A stretch of DNA of 64,000 nt from Pseudoduganella namucuonensis. Lineage in GTDB: Bacteria; Pseudomonadota; Gammaproteobacteria; Burkholderiales; Burkholderiaceae_D. The stretch covers positions 62,001-126,000 of the forward strand of contig NZ_FPBO01000006.1 of NCBI RefSeq assembly GCF_900116645.1. Reading direction: 5' to 3'. Positions 1 through 10,300 of this stretch are shown piece by piece; the stretch's first letter is position 1; the number at the start of each line of letters is the position of its first letter. Below the pieces are notes generated by a model that was given only the letters and a program-made list of their open reading frames with translations, was not told the origin of the DNA and did no database searches. Made by a program: the position numbers and the translations under genes.

Positions 1-1074
1 CTCACCTCCCCAGCGGACCAGCTTGTCGCTCGCGCGGACCTCGCGCCTGATGATGGCGGCAAAATGCCTCAGCACCTCATCGCCGGTGTTGTGCCCATGC
101 CGGTCGTTGATCTGCTTGAAATGGTCGAGATCCATGAACACCACCGCCATCCCCTCGCCATAGTGCTCCGGAGTTTGCAGGCGCCTCATCAACGCCTCCC
201 TGAGGCCCTGGCGATTCAAGGCCCCGGTGAGCGGATCGGTGTGGGCCTGGTCGGCCAGCTCGCGCGCCTCCAATTCCAGCGCCTTGTTGATGGTGGCCAG
301 CAGTTCGAGGCGGGACTGGCTGGCCAGGAGACCGGACCGAAAGTGCAGCAGGCTGAGCGACAACCCGAATATCCCGCAGGCTATCCACGCGTACACCAGA
401 TACATGAGCAGTCTGGTCTTCGAAATCCATTTCCCCCGGAACTGGATCGAGCGCAGCTCCATCGTGACCACCTGGGCGCGCCCGATGCCTCCGGTCGACA
501 GTTCCACCGCCGTCACGTTGTCCAGCCGGGTGTAGGTCTGGGCCAGCGGCACCTTGCGCATGTCCTTCCACCAGTCCGCCGTGCGCAGGAGGTTGACCGG
601 GATCGTGAAGGTGGGCTGCGCGGGGAGCTCGAATTCGATCTGGTTGAAGCGCTGCGAGTTCCAGTCGTCGACGGTGGACAATTCCGGTTCGAAGTTAATG
701 AGATAGAGCCTGATCTTTCGCGGCGATGGACCCTCGTAGTTCATGTCGAACGTGATCGTGTCGAACTGGGAAAAGTCCACGCCCTTGCCGCCCTCGCCCA
801 ACAGGAATTGCAGCTTGCAAAATGGCCACTGATAAGCCATCCCCAGCTCGCAGCGCATGACGAGGGCGTCCCTGGTTTGCACCAGGGACGCCACGGTATT
901 GCCCTTCTCGTAGCGGTCGTCGGTCACCCTGGCGCCGTGCGGTTGGCGCGGCGAAAGCTCGAGCACCCGGGTCATGCCGAAGTGCTGCCAGATCAGCAGC
1001 GTGGGAGTCAGCAGCAACAACAGCCCCACCAGATACTGGGCCATCTTCATCGCGCGGGAGGGCGGCTGATTCAT
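1..1074 (-). CDS. membrane-anchored GGDEF-domain protein (diguanylate cyclase), C-terminus cut off by window edge
   Basis: Reading from the ATG at 1074 the frame stays open to base 1, about 357 residues. There is a transmembrane segment at about residues 13-29, then a roughly 190-residue soluble region predicted periplasmic, a second membrane segment at about 222-243, a short coiled linker and the start of a GGDEF domain. The domain start is recognisable from DPLTGALNR and FMDLDHFKQINDRHGHNTGD. The window ends at RWGGE, exactly where the GG(D/E)EF active loop begins, so cyclase activity cannot be judged from what is present. Family members make cyclic di-GMP in response to a sensed signal. 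The periplasmic part is beta-rich and resembles a carbohydrate-binding jelly roll, but that is a guess. It follows the esterase gene on the same strand after 56 bases and may be cotranscribed. Confidence 0.85.
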   Translation of the reverse strand, partial: MNQPPSRAMKMAQYLVGLLLLLTPTLLIWQHFGMTRVLELSPRQPHGARVTDDRYEKGNTVASLVQTRDALVMRCELGMAYQWPFCKLQFLLGEGGKGVDFSQFDTITFDMNYEGPSPRKIRLYLINFEPELSTVDDWNSQRFNQIEFELPAQPTFTIPVNLLRTADWWKDMRKVPLAQTYTRLDNVTAVELSTGGIGRAQVVTMELRSIQFRGKWISKTRLLMYLVYAWIACGIFGLSLSLLHFRSGLLASQSRLELLATINKALELEARELADQAHTDPLTGALNRQGLREALMRRLQTPEHYGEGMAVVFMDLDHFKQINDRHGHNTGDEVLRHFAAIIRREVRASDKLVRWGGE

Positions 1075-1130
1075 TCGCAGGCTAATGGTTGCTCACAGCA
1101 GGGATCATATATCGATACGCCACCGCGGGG

Positions 1131-2240
1131 CTAGTCGGTCTTTTTCCACACCGCCGGATTCGCCTCGATGGCCTGGATCAGGGCGTCCGAGATGGTCCTG
1201 TCGTCGGCGACCGACGGATGCCAGTTGCAGCCGGAGAACGTCAGGCCGTTCACCGCGATGAAGCCGACCCGGTCCTCGCCCGCCGCCTTCAGCCTGGCCA
1301 CGACGGCCTTCACCTCCGCCTGGATTTCGCCGTTGGCGCCGTCCGTCGACCACAGCAGGAAGTGCGCCTGCGGATTCCTGGCGCGCAGCGCGTGGACGAA
1401 CTGGACGTAACTCGCCTCGTAATCCGCATGCAGTTCGGCCCTGGTCTTCCATTTTTCGCCGGGATTCAGCGGGGTGGAAAAATCATTGGTCCCGAGCGAG
1501 ATCACGATCAATTGGGGGCGCCAGGAAGCGGCCGTGTCGCGCGTGGCCTTGTCGAACAGGATGAAGGGATAGGCGACCGGCAATGGATCGCCGGCGAAGC
1601 CATTGAAGTTGCGCACGATACCGCGGCCGGAAATGGCGTGGACCCTGTAATCGGCGTTGTAGCGGGCCGCGGTGAGCGCCCCCAGGCCTTGGGTATTGTC
1701 GGTGGTGGACCAGATTTTCTCATCGTTGCACTCCCGTTCCGCCGAGGTATTGCCATACCCCACGGTGTGCGAATCGCCGATGAATTCGATTTGGCGCGCA
1801 CGTCGCGGCGCCGGCAACGGGCGCGCGTCCGGGGCCAGGGCGAAGCCGCCAAACAGATTGGGGCCGGCCTGGCTTTCGTTGGCCACCGCGACGCGAACGG
1901 TATGCGCCCCGGCGTCCAGCCCTTCGATCACGTACCAGCCCGGGGCGGGTTTGCTCAAGGTGGCCGGCTCCTGCGCGTCGACGGTCACCCGCAGGTTGAC
2001 ATCGCCAGGGCCGACCCTGAAGTACAGGCTTCGCCCTTCGAAGGCGGTCTCGAAATAGGCGCCGGGCCACTGATATTTATAGCCGCCCGCCGCGCCCTCG
2101 CTCGACACGCGCCCGCCAATCGACGCGGGCAGGCTGGCAAATCCGGTTGGCGGCGCCGCGACCGCCGACACGGAGGGCTTGCCGGCGAACGCGGCCCCCG
2201 CCGCCAGGGCGCCCAACAGCGCCGCGATGATACCTCGCAT
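1131..2240 (-). CDS. secreted SGNH/GDSL hydrolase of carbohydrate-esterase family 2 type
   Basis: The protein has 369 residues. A signal peptide (MRGIIAALLGALAAGAAFAG) is followed by an N-terminal beta-rich domain at about 35-135 and an SGNH hydrolase domain. The nucleophile block is EFIGDSHTVGYGN (Ser about 157), block III is LGTND, and the catalytic His is in NWHPSVADD near residue 345. The jelly roll plus SGNH order is that of CE2 acetyl-xylan/oligosaccharide esterases, so a periplasmic or extracellular deacetylase of plant or microbial polysaccharide is likely. The ATG at 2240 is preferred over the TTG one codon upstream because a GGGGAAG ribosome site lies 7 bases before it. The GGDEF gene follows directly. 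Confidence 0.82.
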   Translation of the reverse strand: MRGIIAALLGALAAGAAFAGKPSVSAVAAPPTGFASLPASIGGRVSSEGAAGGYKYQWPGAYFETAFEGRSLYFRVGPGDVNLRVTVDAQEPATLSKPAPGWYVIEGLDAGAHTVRVAVANESQAGPNLFGGFALAPDARPLPAPRRARQIEFIGDSHTVGYGNTSAERECNDEKIWSTTDNTQGLGALTAARYNADYRVHAISGRGIVRNFNGFAGDPLPVAYPFILFDKATRDTAASWRPQLIVISLGTNDFSTPLNPGEKWKTRAELHADYEASYVQFVHALRARNPQAHFLLWSTDGANGEIQAEVKAVVARLKAAGEDRVGFIAVNGLTFSGCNWHPSVADDRTISDALIQAIEANPAVWKKTD

Positions 2241-2355
2241 CAATTGACTTCCCCTTCACGATGAAAACGATTTCACGCGAGACTATTACGCAAAGGCGCG
2301 CATTTGTAAAGGCGTGGACGGTTTTTTAAGCGAAGGGCTGGCCGATCGGGGCACC

Positions 2356-2976
2356 CTATTCCATCGACGCCATCAGCGCGTGGAAATACTTCGGCTCGCG
2401 GGTCTGGTACAGCTTGAACCAGGCCTCCAGCGTCGCCGGACGGAACACGTTCAACAGTTTGAACACCTCGTACGCGAACTCCAGCGGCGCCAGGCCGCTC
2501 GCGGTGATGAGGTTCCCGTCCCGCACCGCGGCTTGCTCCCGGTAGTGCGGACCGCCCGCGTAGGCGGGGCAGGACATGGCCAGGAATTCCCTTGCGTTGC
2601 TGGTGTGGGGCCGCTCGTCGAGCGCGCCGGCGCCGGCCAGCGCCGCGGTGGCGCCGCAGATGGCGGCCACCCGCTTGCCCTGGTCCAGTTGCTCCCGCGC
2701 GTAGCGAGCCATGGGTGCCGTTTCCGGCCGCTGCCAGGTCTCGCCTCCCGGCATCAGCAGCAGGTCGTCGGGCCCCATCCGCAGCGCGTCCAGGGCGATG
2801 TCGGGCTTGATCCGCATGCCGCCCATGGTCACGATCTCCTGGTCCGACAGGCCCACTTTCACGAGCGCGAAGTCGGCCGCCGGGTCGGCGAACATGCGCT
2901 TGCTGTGCAGTTCGGCCGTGATGTAGCCGATTTCCCAATCGGCCAGCGTATTCAAAACAACCAGGAACACTTTCAT
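2356..2976 (-). CDS. DJ-1/PfpI family protein (class I glutamine amidotransferase-like)
   Basis: The protein has 206 residues and one DJ-1/PfpI domain. Glu15 is in NTLADWEIG. LLMPGGETW precedes the nucleophile elbow AAICGAT with Cys107, and PHTSN follows. The N-terminal ADWE and the C-terminal EFAYEVFKLL match the subgroup that includes YdeA-like and transcription-regulator-fused amidotransferases. No DNA-binding domain is attached. Members are variously proteases, chaperones or glyoxalases, so the substrate cannot be stated. The start is fixed by AGGAGG five bases before the ATG. A DUF2059-like gene lies 44 bases upstream on the same strand. Confidence 0.85.
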   Translation of the reverse strand: MKVFLVVLNTLADWEIGYITAELHSKRMFADPAADFALVKVGLSDQEIVTMGGMRIKPDIALDALRMGPDDLLLMPGGETWQRPETAPMARYAREQLDQGKRVAAICGATAALAGAGALDERPHTSNAREFLAMSCPAYAGGPHYREQAAVRDGNLITASGLAPLEFAYEVFKLLNVFRPATLEAWFKLYQTREPKYFHALMASME

Positions 2977-3020
2977 GTCTGCCTCCTGTTTTTCGAAACC
3001 TTTCGGAACCTTTCGAAACC

Positions 3021-3557
3021 TTATTTGCGCGCCAGTTCCGTCACCAGCACGAATATCTCGTGGCGTATGGCCGGTTTGGCGGCCTGCAACTCCTTGTCGG
3101 CCTTGATGTAGGCCGGCTTCGCCAGCTCGGCCTTTTCGGCGGCGCTGGGCTTGGGCGTGGTGTCGCCGATGCTGGGACCGCTGTTGTAGGTGTTCTTCAG
3201 CACCTTCTGGCCATAGGCGGACTGATAGAAGCGGACCATCTCCACCGCCGTCTCGGGCGTGACCAGCTTGGCCACCGGCGCGGCGAGGCGGCTGTAGACC
3301 TCTTCCGGCGTCACCTTGTCCAGCTTGGCCATCACGGCCAGGCGCTGCTGCTCGGTGGGATAGCGGCTGGAGCCGGCGACGGTGCGCATCAGCTTCTCGG
3401 CCTGCATGGCGGCCAGCAGGTCGTGCGCGGCTTTCACGGCCAGCGGGCTGGGGGCGGCGGCAGTGGCGGCGGCCGGCGCGGCGGTGGCCGCGCCCGGCAA
3501 TACGCAAGCCGCGAGGGTCATCACGCCGCTTGCGGCCAGTGCTTTAATCGATTTCAA
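3021..3557 (-). CDS. exported DUF2059-like protein, possible lipoprotein
   Basis: The protein has about 178 residues. I chose the TTG at 3557 because AAGGAG lies six bases upstream and the resulting N-terminus (MKSIKALAASGVMTLAAC) is a good export signal. The TTG two codons earlier abuts the ribosome site. LAAC could be a lipobox, although cleavage by signal peptidase I after ATAA is also possible. The rest is helical, with a pattern typical of DUF2059: a block like TPEEVYSRLAAPVAKLVTPE followed by MVRFYQSAYGQKVL. Its function is unknown. It is transcribed toward the DJ-1 gene and diverges from the cyclase gene across about 230 bases. Confidence 0.65.
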   Translation of the reverse strand: MKSIKALAASGVMTLAACVLPGAATAAPAAATAAAPSPLAVKAAHDLLAAMQAEKLMRTVAGSSRYPTEQQRLAVMAKLDKVTPEEVYSRLAAPVAKLVTPETAVEMVRFYQSAYGQKVLKNTYNSGPSIGDTTPKPSAAEKAELAKPAYIKADKELQAAKPAIRHEIFVLVTELARK

Positions 3558-3787
3558 ATTCAACTCCTTGTGTATGGGTACGTATGTCTACGGCGCATGC
3601 CGCCAGCCTCGCATCGTACCGCGGGGAGCCGAAAAAACGCTACACATTTGCCAACGGATGGCCGACACCGGCCTGTGTTGCGGGGATGACGGCGGCCGCC
3701 TGTCTTGCATGCAATTCGGAAACTATGATGCGATAATGACTCTGTTTATGGAAGTTCCCGCCTCTTAACGAACCACGGATAAAGAAC

Positions 3788-5692
3788 GTGCCGCAGATCG
3801 AACGCAAGCTGGCCGCCATCATGGTGGCCGACATAGTCGGCTACAGCAGCATGATGGAACGGGACGAGTCGCGCACCTTCGCGCGGGTGCGCGCCGTGCG
3901 CGAAGGCCTGTTCAATCCCATCGTCGCGCAGTACGCGGGCCGCATCATCAAGACCACCGGCGACGGCTTCCTGGCCGAATTCCCCACCGGGACGGCCGCC
4001 CTGCACTGCGCCATCGACATCCAGCGCCAGAACCACGCCAACGAGGCCGGATCGCCCGAGGGCGAAAAGCTCCTGCTGCGCATCGGCATCAACCTGGGCG
4101 ACATCATCATCGACGGCGACGACGTCTCCGGCGACGGTGTCAACGTCGCCGCCCGGCTGGAGCCCTACGCGCCCAAGGACGGCATCTGCGTCTCCAGCGC
4201 GGTGCGCGACCAGGTGCGCGGCGACCTCGACGTGCTGTTCGAGGACATGGGCGAACTGCACATCAAGAACATCACCCGTCCCATCCGCGCATACAGCATC
4301 AACCTCGCCAACACGCCGCTGGCCAAGCCCGGTCCGGCGGTGCCGGCGGCGCGGCGGAGCAAGCCCTTGCTGATCGCGGGCGCGGCCCTCGCCTGCCTGC
4401 TGGCCGGCGGCGGCTACCACTGGCAAAAATCGAACACGCCGCCAGCCACGCCGGCCGTCGCCGGCGAGGCCACGTCGGCCGCCGCGCTGTCGATCATCGT
4501 CCTGCCCTTCGCCAACCAGACCGGCGACCAGCAAAAAGCCTACGTCGCCGACGCGCTCACCAGCAGCATCACGGCGGACCTGTCGCGCATCCGCGACGCC
4601 TATGTGAGCTCGCCGGCGACCGCGCTCAGCTACAAGGACAAATCGCTGACGGCGCAGCAGATCGGCAAGGACGCGGGCGTGCGCTTCATCCTGCAGGGCA
4701 ATGTGCTGAGCAGCGGTGAAAAGGTCCGCATCAGCGTCACCCTGACCAACGCGCAGACCGGCGCCACCCTGTGGGCCGACACGCTGGACGGCGACCTGAC
4801 CAACCTGTTCGCGCTGCAGGACCAGGTGACCAACCAGATCGGCAACAGCATCGGCCGCCAGATGGTGATCGTGGCCGCCAGCGACAGCGAAAAGCATGTG
4901 GCCAGTCCCAAGGTGGCGGACCTGCTGCTGCGTTCCGCCGCCCTGCGCCTGCGCTCGCAGACCCTGCCCGTGCTGCAGCAGATCGAGGCGCTGGACCGGC
5001 AGGCGCTGTCGCTGGAGCCGAACAACGTCAACGCGCTGTCCGAGCTGGCCGTGTCGCTGTTCCGCCAGGCCTACAACTTCGGCAACCAGATGGAGCCCGA
5101 GCCGAAGGAAAGGAAATGGGCGGAGGTGCGCGACATCACCAAGAAGGTCAAGGAACTGGACCCGAACAACGCGGACATCCTGTACCCGATCGGCTTCTAC
5201 GCCTCCAAGCACGACGACTTCCCCGGCTGGCGGCGCAGCGCCGAGGCCTACCTGGCGGCGCGGCCGAAAAGCCTGCTGCCGTATATCGGCATGGCCAATA
5301 TGTACATCGCGATCGCGGAGCCGAGGAACGCCATCGACATGCTGAAAAAGGCCATCACGCTCGACCCCAGGCATCCACCCGAAACCATCTTCACCAACAT
5401 GGCCCGCGCCCACATGGCGCTGGACGACAACGACGCGGCGCAGGAGTGGTGCCTGAAAGGGACCGAGATCCACCCCGCCTACGCCAACTGCTACGCCATC
5501 CTGGCCATGGTGTACGCGTCCAAGGGCGACACCGCCCGAAGCCGCGGCTCGCTCGACGACCTGCACCGGGTGGCTCCGCGCTACGGCATTCCCGAGTTCA
5601 TGAAGCCACAGCCTTCCAGTCCGGCGGCCTACAAGACCTTCTACGAGGCCAAGTACCTGCCCATGTGGCGCAAGGCCGGATTGCCCGAGTAG
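3788..5692 (+). CDS. class III adenylate/guanylate cyclase with TM segment, TolB-like domain and TPR repeats
   Basis: The protein has 634 residues. The N-terminal CHD cyclase domain (about 5-170) carries metal-binding Asp residues in VADIVGYS and TTGDGFLAEF, followed by GINLGDIIIDGDDVSG. A single membrane span follows at about 196-215 (LLIAGAALACLLAGGGY). Next comes a periplasmic TolB/FlgO-like domain (ALSIIVLPFANQTGDQQ, about 235-360) and then several TPR-like helices to the C-terminus. This cyclase-TM-TPR layout is common in rhizobia and Burkholderiales. It suggests cytoplasmic cAMP or cGMP synthesis controlled by an extracytoplasmic sensor. The GTG start gives the family-typical opening (MPQIERKLAAIMVAD), although the ribosome site is weak. 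Confidence 0.85.
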   Translation: MPQIERKLAAIMVADIVGYSSMMERDESRTFARVRAVREGLFNPIVAQYAGRIIKTTGDGFLAEFPTGTAALHCAIDIQRQNHANEAGSPEGEKLLLRIGINLGDIIIDGDDVSGDGVNVAARLEPYAPKDGICVSSAVRDQVRGDLDVLFEDMGELHIKNITRPIRAYSINLANTPLAKPGPAVPAARRSKPLLIAGAALACLLAGGGYHWQKSNTPPATPAVAGEATSAAALSIIVLPFANQTGDQQKAYVADALTSSITADLSRIRDAYVSSPATALSYKDKSLTAQQIGKDAGVRFILQGNVLSSGEKVRISVTLTNAQTGATLWADTLDGDLTNLFALQDQVTNQIGNSIGRQMVIVAASDSEKHVASPKVADLLLRSAALRLRSQTLPVLQQIEALDRQALSLEPNNVNALSELAVSLFRQAYNFGNQMEPEPKERKWAEVRDITKKVKELDPNNADILYPIGFYASKHDDFPGWRRSAEAYLAARPKSLLPYIGMANMYIAIAEPRNAIDMLKKAITLDPRHPPETIFTNMARAHMALDDNDAAQEWCLKGTEIHPAYANCYAILAMVYASKGDTARSRGSLDDLHRVAPRYGIPEFMKPQPSSPAAYKTFYEAKYLPMWRKAGLPE

Positions 5693-5772
5693 CCGGCGCG
5701 GGCCGCGCTCTGGCTGTCGCCGGCGAACGCCCATGTTCGTGTAGACTCCCTTGCTTTCTTGAAAGGTTTTGA

Positions 5773-6231
5773 ATGAAACATCTAGTGCTGGCAACCGCCG
5801 CCCTTCTCAGCTTTGCGCACTCCGCGAGCGCGCTCGACAACTCCGCCGCCGTCAAGGTGACGCCTCTGCTGAAAACCACCACGAGCTGGGATGGCAAGCC
5901 CATAGTCTATCCGCAGGGACAGGCCGAGGTAACGGCGTTGATCGTGGAGATCACCGCCGACGCGCAAACCGGCTGGCACGAGCATCCCGTCCCGTCGTTT
6001 GCGTACGTGCTCGAGGGGACGCTGGAGGTCAAGCTCGGCAAGGGAGAAACCAAGATCATGCGCGCCGGCGAAGTGCTGCCGGAAGTGGTCGGCACGCTGC
6101 ACAATGGCCGCGCCCTCGAGGGGAAAAACGTCAAGCTGCTCGTGCTCTATACCGGATCGGTGGAAAAGAAACTCACCATCACGCATCCCGAGTTCACACC
6201 GGCGGCGCCGAACGCTCCAGCCACACGCTGA
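5773..6231 (+). CDS. exported small cupin-domain protein
   Basis: The protein has 152 residues. A signal peptide (MKHLVLATAALLSFAHSASA) is followed by one cupin barrel. Motif 1 is GWHEHPVPSFAYVLEGTLEV, with two of the usual His ligands and a Glu, and motif 2 falls in the region MRAGEVLPEVVGTLHNGRAL, with one His. Metal binding is plausible. Periplasmic single cupins of this size have no uniform function, and none is assigned here. AAAGG seven bases upstream supports the ATG. The gene stands alone between the cyclase and the lipid-kinase-like gene on the same strand. Confidence 0.8.
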   Translation: MKHLVLATAALLSFAHSASALDNSAAVKVTPLLKTTTSWDGKPIVYPQGQAEVTALIVEITADAQTGWHEHPVPSFAYVLEGTLEVKLGKGETKIMRAGEVLPEVVGTLHNGRALEGKNVKLLVLYTGSVEKKLTITHPEFTPAAPNAPATR

Positions 6232-6338
6232 CACTCCTCGTCATCCCGGCGCGAATGGACGTGGCCCGGCCGGCCCGCGGTGCGCGGCAACCGCCCGGCT
6301 TCGGCTATAGTCATCTCTTCAGCCCACAGCCGCCCGCC

Positions 6339-7286
6339 ATGCCCAACCATACCGCGCCGTTTTACATCGTCATGAACGCCGGATCGGGTCACGAGGAGAC
6401 CGATCTGCGCACCAGCACCATCACCGATGTGCTCAATGGCGCGGGGCGCGCCTTCCATCTCCGGATCGTCGAGCACGGGAACGAACTGGCGGACATCGCC
6501 GCCTGGGCCGTGCGCGAGGCGCGCGCGAACAACGGCGTGGTGGTGGCGGCCGGCGGCGACGGCACCATCAACACGGTGGCGCACCAGGCGGTGGGCTCGG
6601 GGTGCCCGTTCGCGGTGCTGCCCCAGGGCACCTACAACTACTTCGCGCGCACCCACGGCATTCCCGAGGACCTGGGCGACGCGGTCCGCGCCCTGCTGGA
6701 CGCGCGCACGGAGGCCGTGCAGATCGGCATGGTCAACAATCGCGTCTTCCTCGTCAACGCCAGCATCGGCCTTTACCCGACCATTCTGGAGGAGCGCGAG
6801 ATCGACAAGAAGCAGTACGGCCGCAGCCGGCTGGTGGCGCTGCTGTCGGCGCTCAAGACCATCCTGGGATCGGTGCGCCAGATGCGCATCGTCATCGAGC
6901 AGGACGGCGTCCAGCGCAAACTGCGCACGCCCACCCTGTTTGTCGGCAACAACCGGCTGCAGATGGAGCAAGTCGGCATCACGCCGATGTCCGAGGCGCT
7001 CGAGGATGGGGAGTTGGCGGCGCTCGCCCCCAAGACGGCGGGCAGCCTGGCCCTGCTGGGCCTGTTTCTTCGCGGCGCGCTGGGACGCCTCGGCGAGGCG
7101 GAGGACGTGGTGGTGTTCAGCTTCAAGCGCATGACGGTGAAGAAGCGCAAGCTGCCCGGCCGCCCGCGCATCAAGGTCGCCACCGACGGCGAGGTGAACG
7201 TCATGACCACGCCGCTGGAATTCAAGGTGGTGGAAGGCAAACTGCTGCTGCTCAAACCGGCGCCGGTTCCGGCGCCGGACATGTGA
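6339..7286 (+). CDS. diacylglycerol kinase catalytic-domain protein (YegS/BmrU-type lipid kinase family)
   Basis: The protein has 315 residues starting at MPNHTAPFYIVMNAGSG. The frame is open further upstream through the cupin gene, but the kinase fold starts here. Diagnostic features are the N-terminal NAGSG loop, VAAGGDGTINTVAH (nucleotide-binding GGDGT) and AVLPQGTYNYFARTHGIP, which corresponds to the usual GTxNDFAR block. The C-terminal beta-sandwich ends in TDGEVNVMTTPLEF. Relatives phosphorylate diacylglycerol, sphingoid bases or phosphatidylglycerol; the substrate here is unknown. The gene is convergent with czcA, with only 38 bases between the stops. Confidence 0.87.
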   Translation: MPNHTAPFYIVMNAGSGHEETDLRTSTITDVLNGAGRAFHLRIVEHGNELADIAAWAVREARANNGVVVAAGGDGTINTVAHQAVGSGCPFAVLPQGTYNYFARTHGIPEDLGDAVRALLDARTEAVQIGMVNNRVFLVNASIGLYPTILEEREIDKKQYGRSRLVALLSALKTILGSVRQMRIVIEQDGVQRKLRTPTLFVGNNRLQMEQVGITPMSEALEDGELAALAPKTAGSLALLGLFLRGALGRLGEAEDVVVFSFKRMTVKKRKLPGRPRIKVATDGEVNVMTTPLEFKVVEGKLLLLKPAPVPAPDM

Positions 7287-7316
7287 CCGGCCGCCGATCG
7301 GCGACCGGCCAGTTTC
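7287..7316. terminator. GC-rich stem-loop between convergent genes
   Basis: The 38-base gap between the lipid-kinase-like gene and czcA holds nested dyads: an outer GGCC...GGCC pair and an inner GCCGATCGGC palindrome. AGTTT follows on the plus strand. The position between two converging stops suggests a shared terminator, but the T tract is poor. Confidence 0.35.
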
Positions 7317-7324
7317 TCGCACCG

Positions 7325-10300
7325 TCAGCTCCGCGCCTTGCGGTACGCGAACCGCGCCAGCACCGGCAGCACGAACAAGGTCAGCACGGTGGACGACAGG
7401 ATGCCGCCGATGACCACCGTGGCCAGCGGCCGTTGGACCTCGGCGCCGGTGCCGACCGCGATCGCCATCGGCACGAAGCCCAGCGACGCGACCAGCGCCG
7501 TCATCAGCACCGGCCGCAGGCGGCTGGAGGCGCCTTCGACCACCGCGTCGCCGGACGGCATGCCCTGCGCCATCAGCGCGCGTATCTGCGAGATCATCAC
7601 CAGCCCGTTCAGCACCGCCACGCCGCACAGCGCGATGAAGCCGACGCCGGCCGACATCGACATCGGCAACCCGCGCAGCCACAGCGCGAGCACGCCGCCC
7701 GTCAGCGCGAACGGCACGCCGGTGAACACCAGCAGCCCGTCCTTCAGGTTGCCGAACATGGCGAACAGCAGCGCCGCCAGCACCAGCAGCGTGAGCGGCA
7801 GCACCACTTGCAGCCGCTTGCCGGCGGACTGCAGTTGCTCGAACGTGCCGCCCCAGGTGGTCCAGTAGCCGGCGGGCAGCGGCACCTTGGCGCGGATGCT
7901 GCGCTCGGCCTCGGCGACGAAGCTGCCGATGTCGCGGCCCCGCACATTGGCCGTCACCACCACGTTGCGCTTGCCGTTCTCGCGTCCCACCTGGTTGGCG
8001 CCGGGCGTGGTGTCGAACACCGCGATCTCGCCCAGTTCCACGTAGGACGCCGGCGCGCCCTCGCGCGCGGGCAGCCGGACCGGCAGGCGGCGGATGTGGT
8101 CCGGGTCGTTGCGCAACTGTTCCGGCATGCGCACCACGATGCTGAAGCGCCGGTCGCCCTCGAACATCACGCCGGCCTCGCGGCCGCCAACGGCGGTCGA
8201 TATGGTGGCTTGCACGTCGCCGATGCTCAGGCCCAGGCGCGCGGCCTTCTCCCGGTCGATGCGGATGGTCAGCATCGGCAGGCCTGTGGTGCGGTCGAAC
8301 TTCACGTCCGCAGCCCCGGGCACGCCCTCCATCACCTCGGCGATGCGTTCGGCCATGTCCTGCATCGCGGCCATGTCGTCGCCGAACACCTTCACGGCCA
8401 CGTCGCTGCGCACGCCGGAAATCAGTTCGTTGAAACGCATCTGGATCGGCTGCGTGAACTCGTAGTTGTTGCCCGGGACCTTGGCGGCCACCGCCTCCAT
8501 GGCCGCCACCAGGGCGGCCTTGGGCCGGCGCGGATCGGGCCACTGGTCGCGCGGCTTGAGCATCACGTAGGTGTCCGTCACGCTGGGCGGCATCGGATCG
8601 CTGGCGATTTCCGCCGTGCCCAGCTTGGAGAACACCGTGCTCACCTCGGGGAAGGCCTTCAGCGCCGTCTCCAGCTCCAGCTGCATCGTCACCGCCTGCG
8701 TCAGGCTGGTGCCGGGGATGCGCATGGCGTGCAGCGTGATGTCGCCCTCGTCCATCGTGGGAATGAACTCCGTGCCCAGGCGGAAGGCCAGCAACACGCT
8801 GAGGGCCACGGTGACGGCGGCGCCGGCGGCGATGGCCGGCGCGTGCCGGAAGGCCTTGTTCAGCGACTGCACGTAGCGGCTGGTGGCGGCCTCCATGACG
8901 CGGCCCGGACGCTCTTGCACCGGCTTGTCCAGCAACAGCGCCACGGCGGCGGGCACGAAGGTCACCGACAGGATCATGGCGCCGACCAGCGCCGCCACCA
9001 CTGTGAAAGCCATGGGATGGAACATCTTGCCTTCGATGCCGCCCAGCGCGAACACCGGCAGGTAGACGACGATGATGATCAACTGCCCGAACAGCAGCGG
9101 GCGGCGCGCCTCGCGCGCGGCGGCGAACACCTCGGCGTAACGCTCCTCGCGCGTGAGCGCCCTGCCCGCCGCGGCCTGCGCGTGCGCCAGCCGCCGCACA
9201 CAGCTTTCCACGATCACCACCGCGCCATCGACGATGATGCCGAAGTCCAGCGCGCCAAGGCTCATCAGGTTGGCGCTGACGCCGTTACCCGCCATGGCGC
9301 TGAAGGTGAACAGCATGGACAGCGGGATCACGGCGGCCGTCAGCAGCGCCGCGCGGAAGTTGTGCAGGAACAGGAACAGCACGGCCACCACCAGCGCCGC
9401 GCCCTCCAGCAGGTTCTGGCGCACGGTGGCGATGGCCTTGTCCACCAGTATCGTGCGGTCGTAGACGGGGCGCGCCTGCACGCCCTTGGGCAGGCTGCGG
9501 TTCACTTCCGCCAGCCGCGCGTCCACGGCGCGCGAGACTTCGCGGCTGTTCTCGCCCACCAGCATGAACACCGTGGCCAGCACGACCTCGTGCCCATCCT
9601 CGGTGGCCGCGCCGGAGCGCAGCTCCTTGCCCAGGCCCACTTCGGCCACGTCCTTCACCCGCACCGGCACGCCGGCGCGGGTGGAGATCACCACGTTCGC
9701 CAGGTCCGCAATCGAGGTGGCCTGTCCCGGCGCGCGCACCAGGTACTGCTCGCCGTTGCGTTCGATGTAGCCCGCGCCCACGTTGCCGTTGTTGCGCTCC
9801 AGGGCCTCCACCACGTCGCCGATATCGAGACCATAGGCCACCAGCTTGCCCGGCACCGGCGCCACCTGGAATTCCTTGGCGTAGCCGCCGATCGGGTTGA
9901 TGTCGGTGACGCCCGGCACGGTGCGCATCTGCGGCTTGATGACCCAGTCCTGGATCTCGCGCAGGTCCATCGGCGTGTAGGGCGTGCCGTCCGGCTTGAG
10001 CGCGCCCTCGCGCGCCTCCACGGTCCACATGTAGATCTCGCCCAGGCCGGTGGCGATGGGTCCCATCTGCGGTTCCAGTCCGGCCGGCAGGCGGCCGCGC
10101 GCCTCCTGCACGCGCTGGTTCACCAGCTGGCGCGCGAAGTGGATGTCGGTGCCGTCCTTGAACACCACCGTCACCTGCGACAGGCCGTAGCGCGACAGCG
10201 AGCGGGTTTGCTCCAGGTTGGGCAGGCCCGCCATCACCGTCTCGATGGGGAAGGTGATGCGCTGCTCGGCCTCCAGCGGCGAATAGCCCGGCGCGGCCGT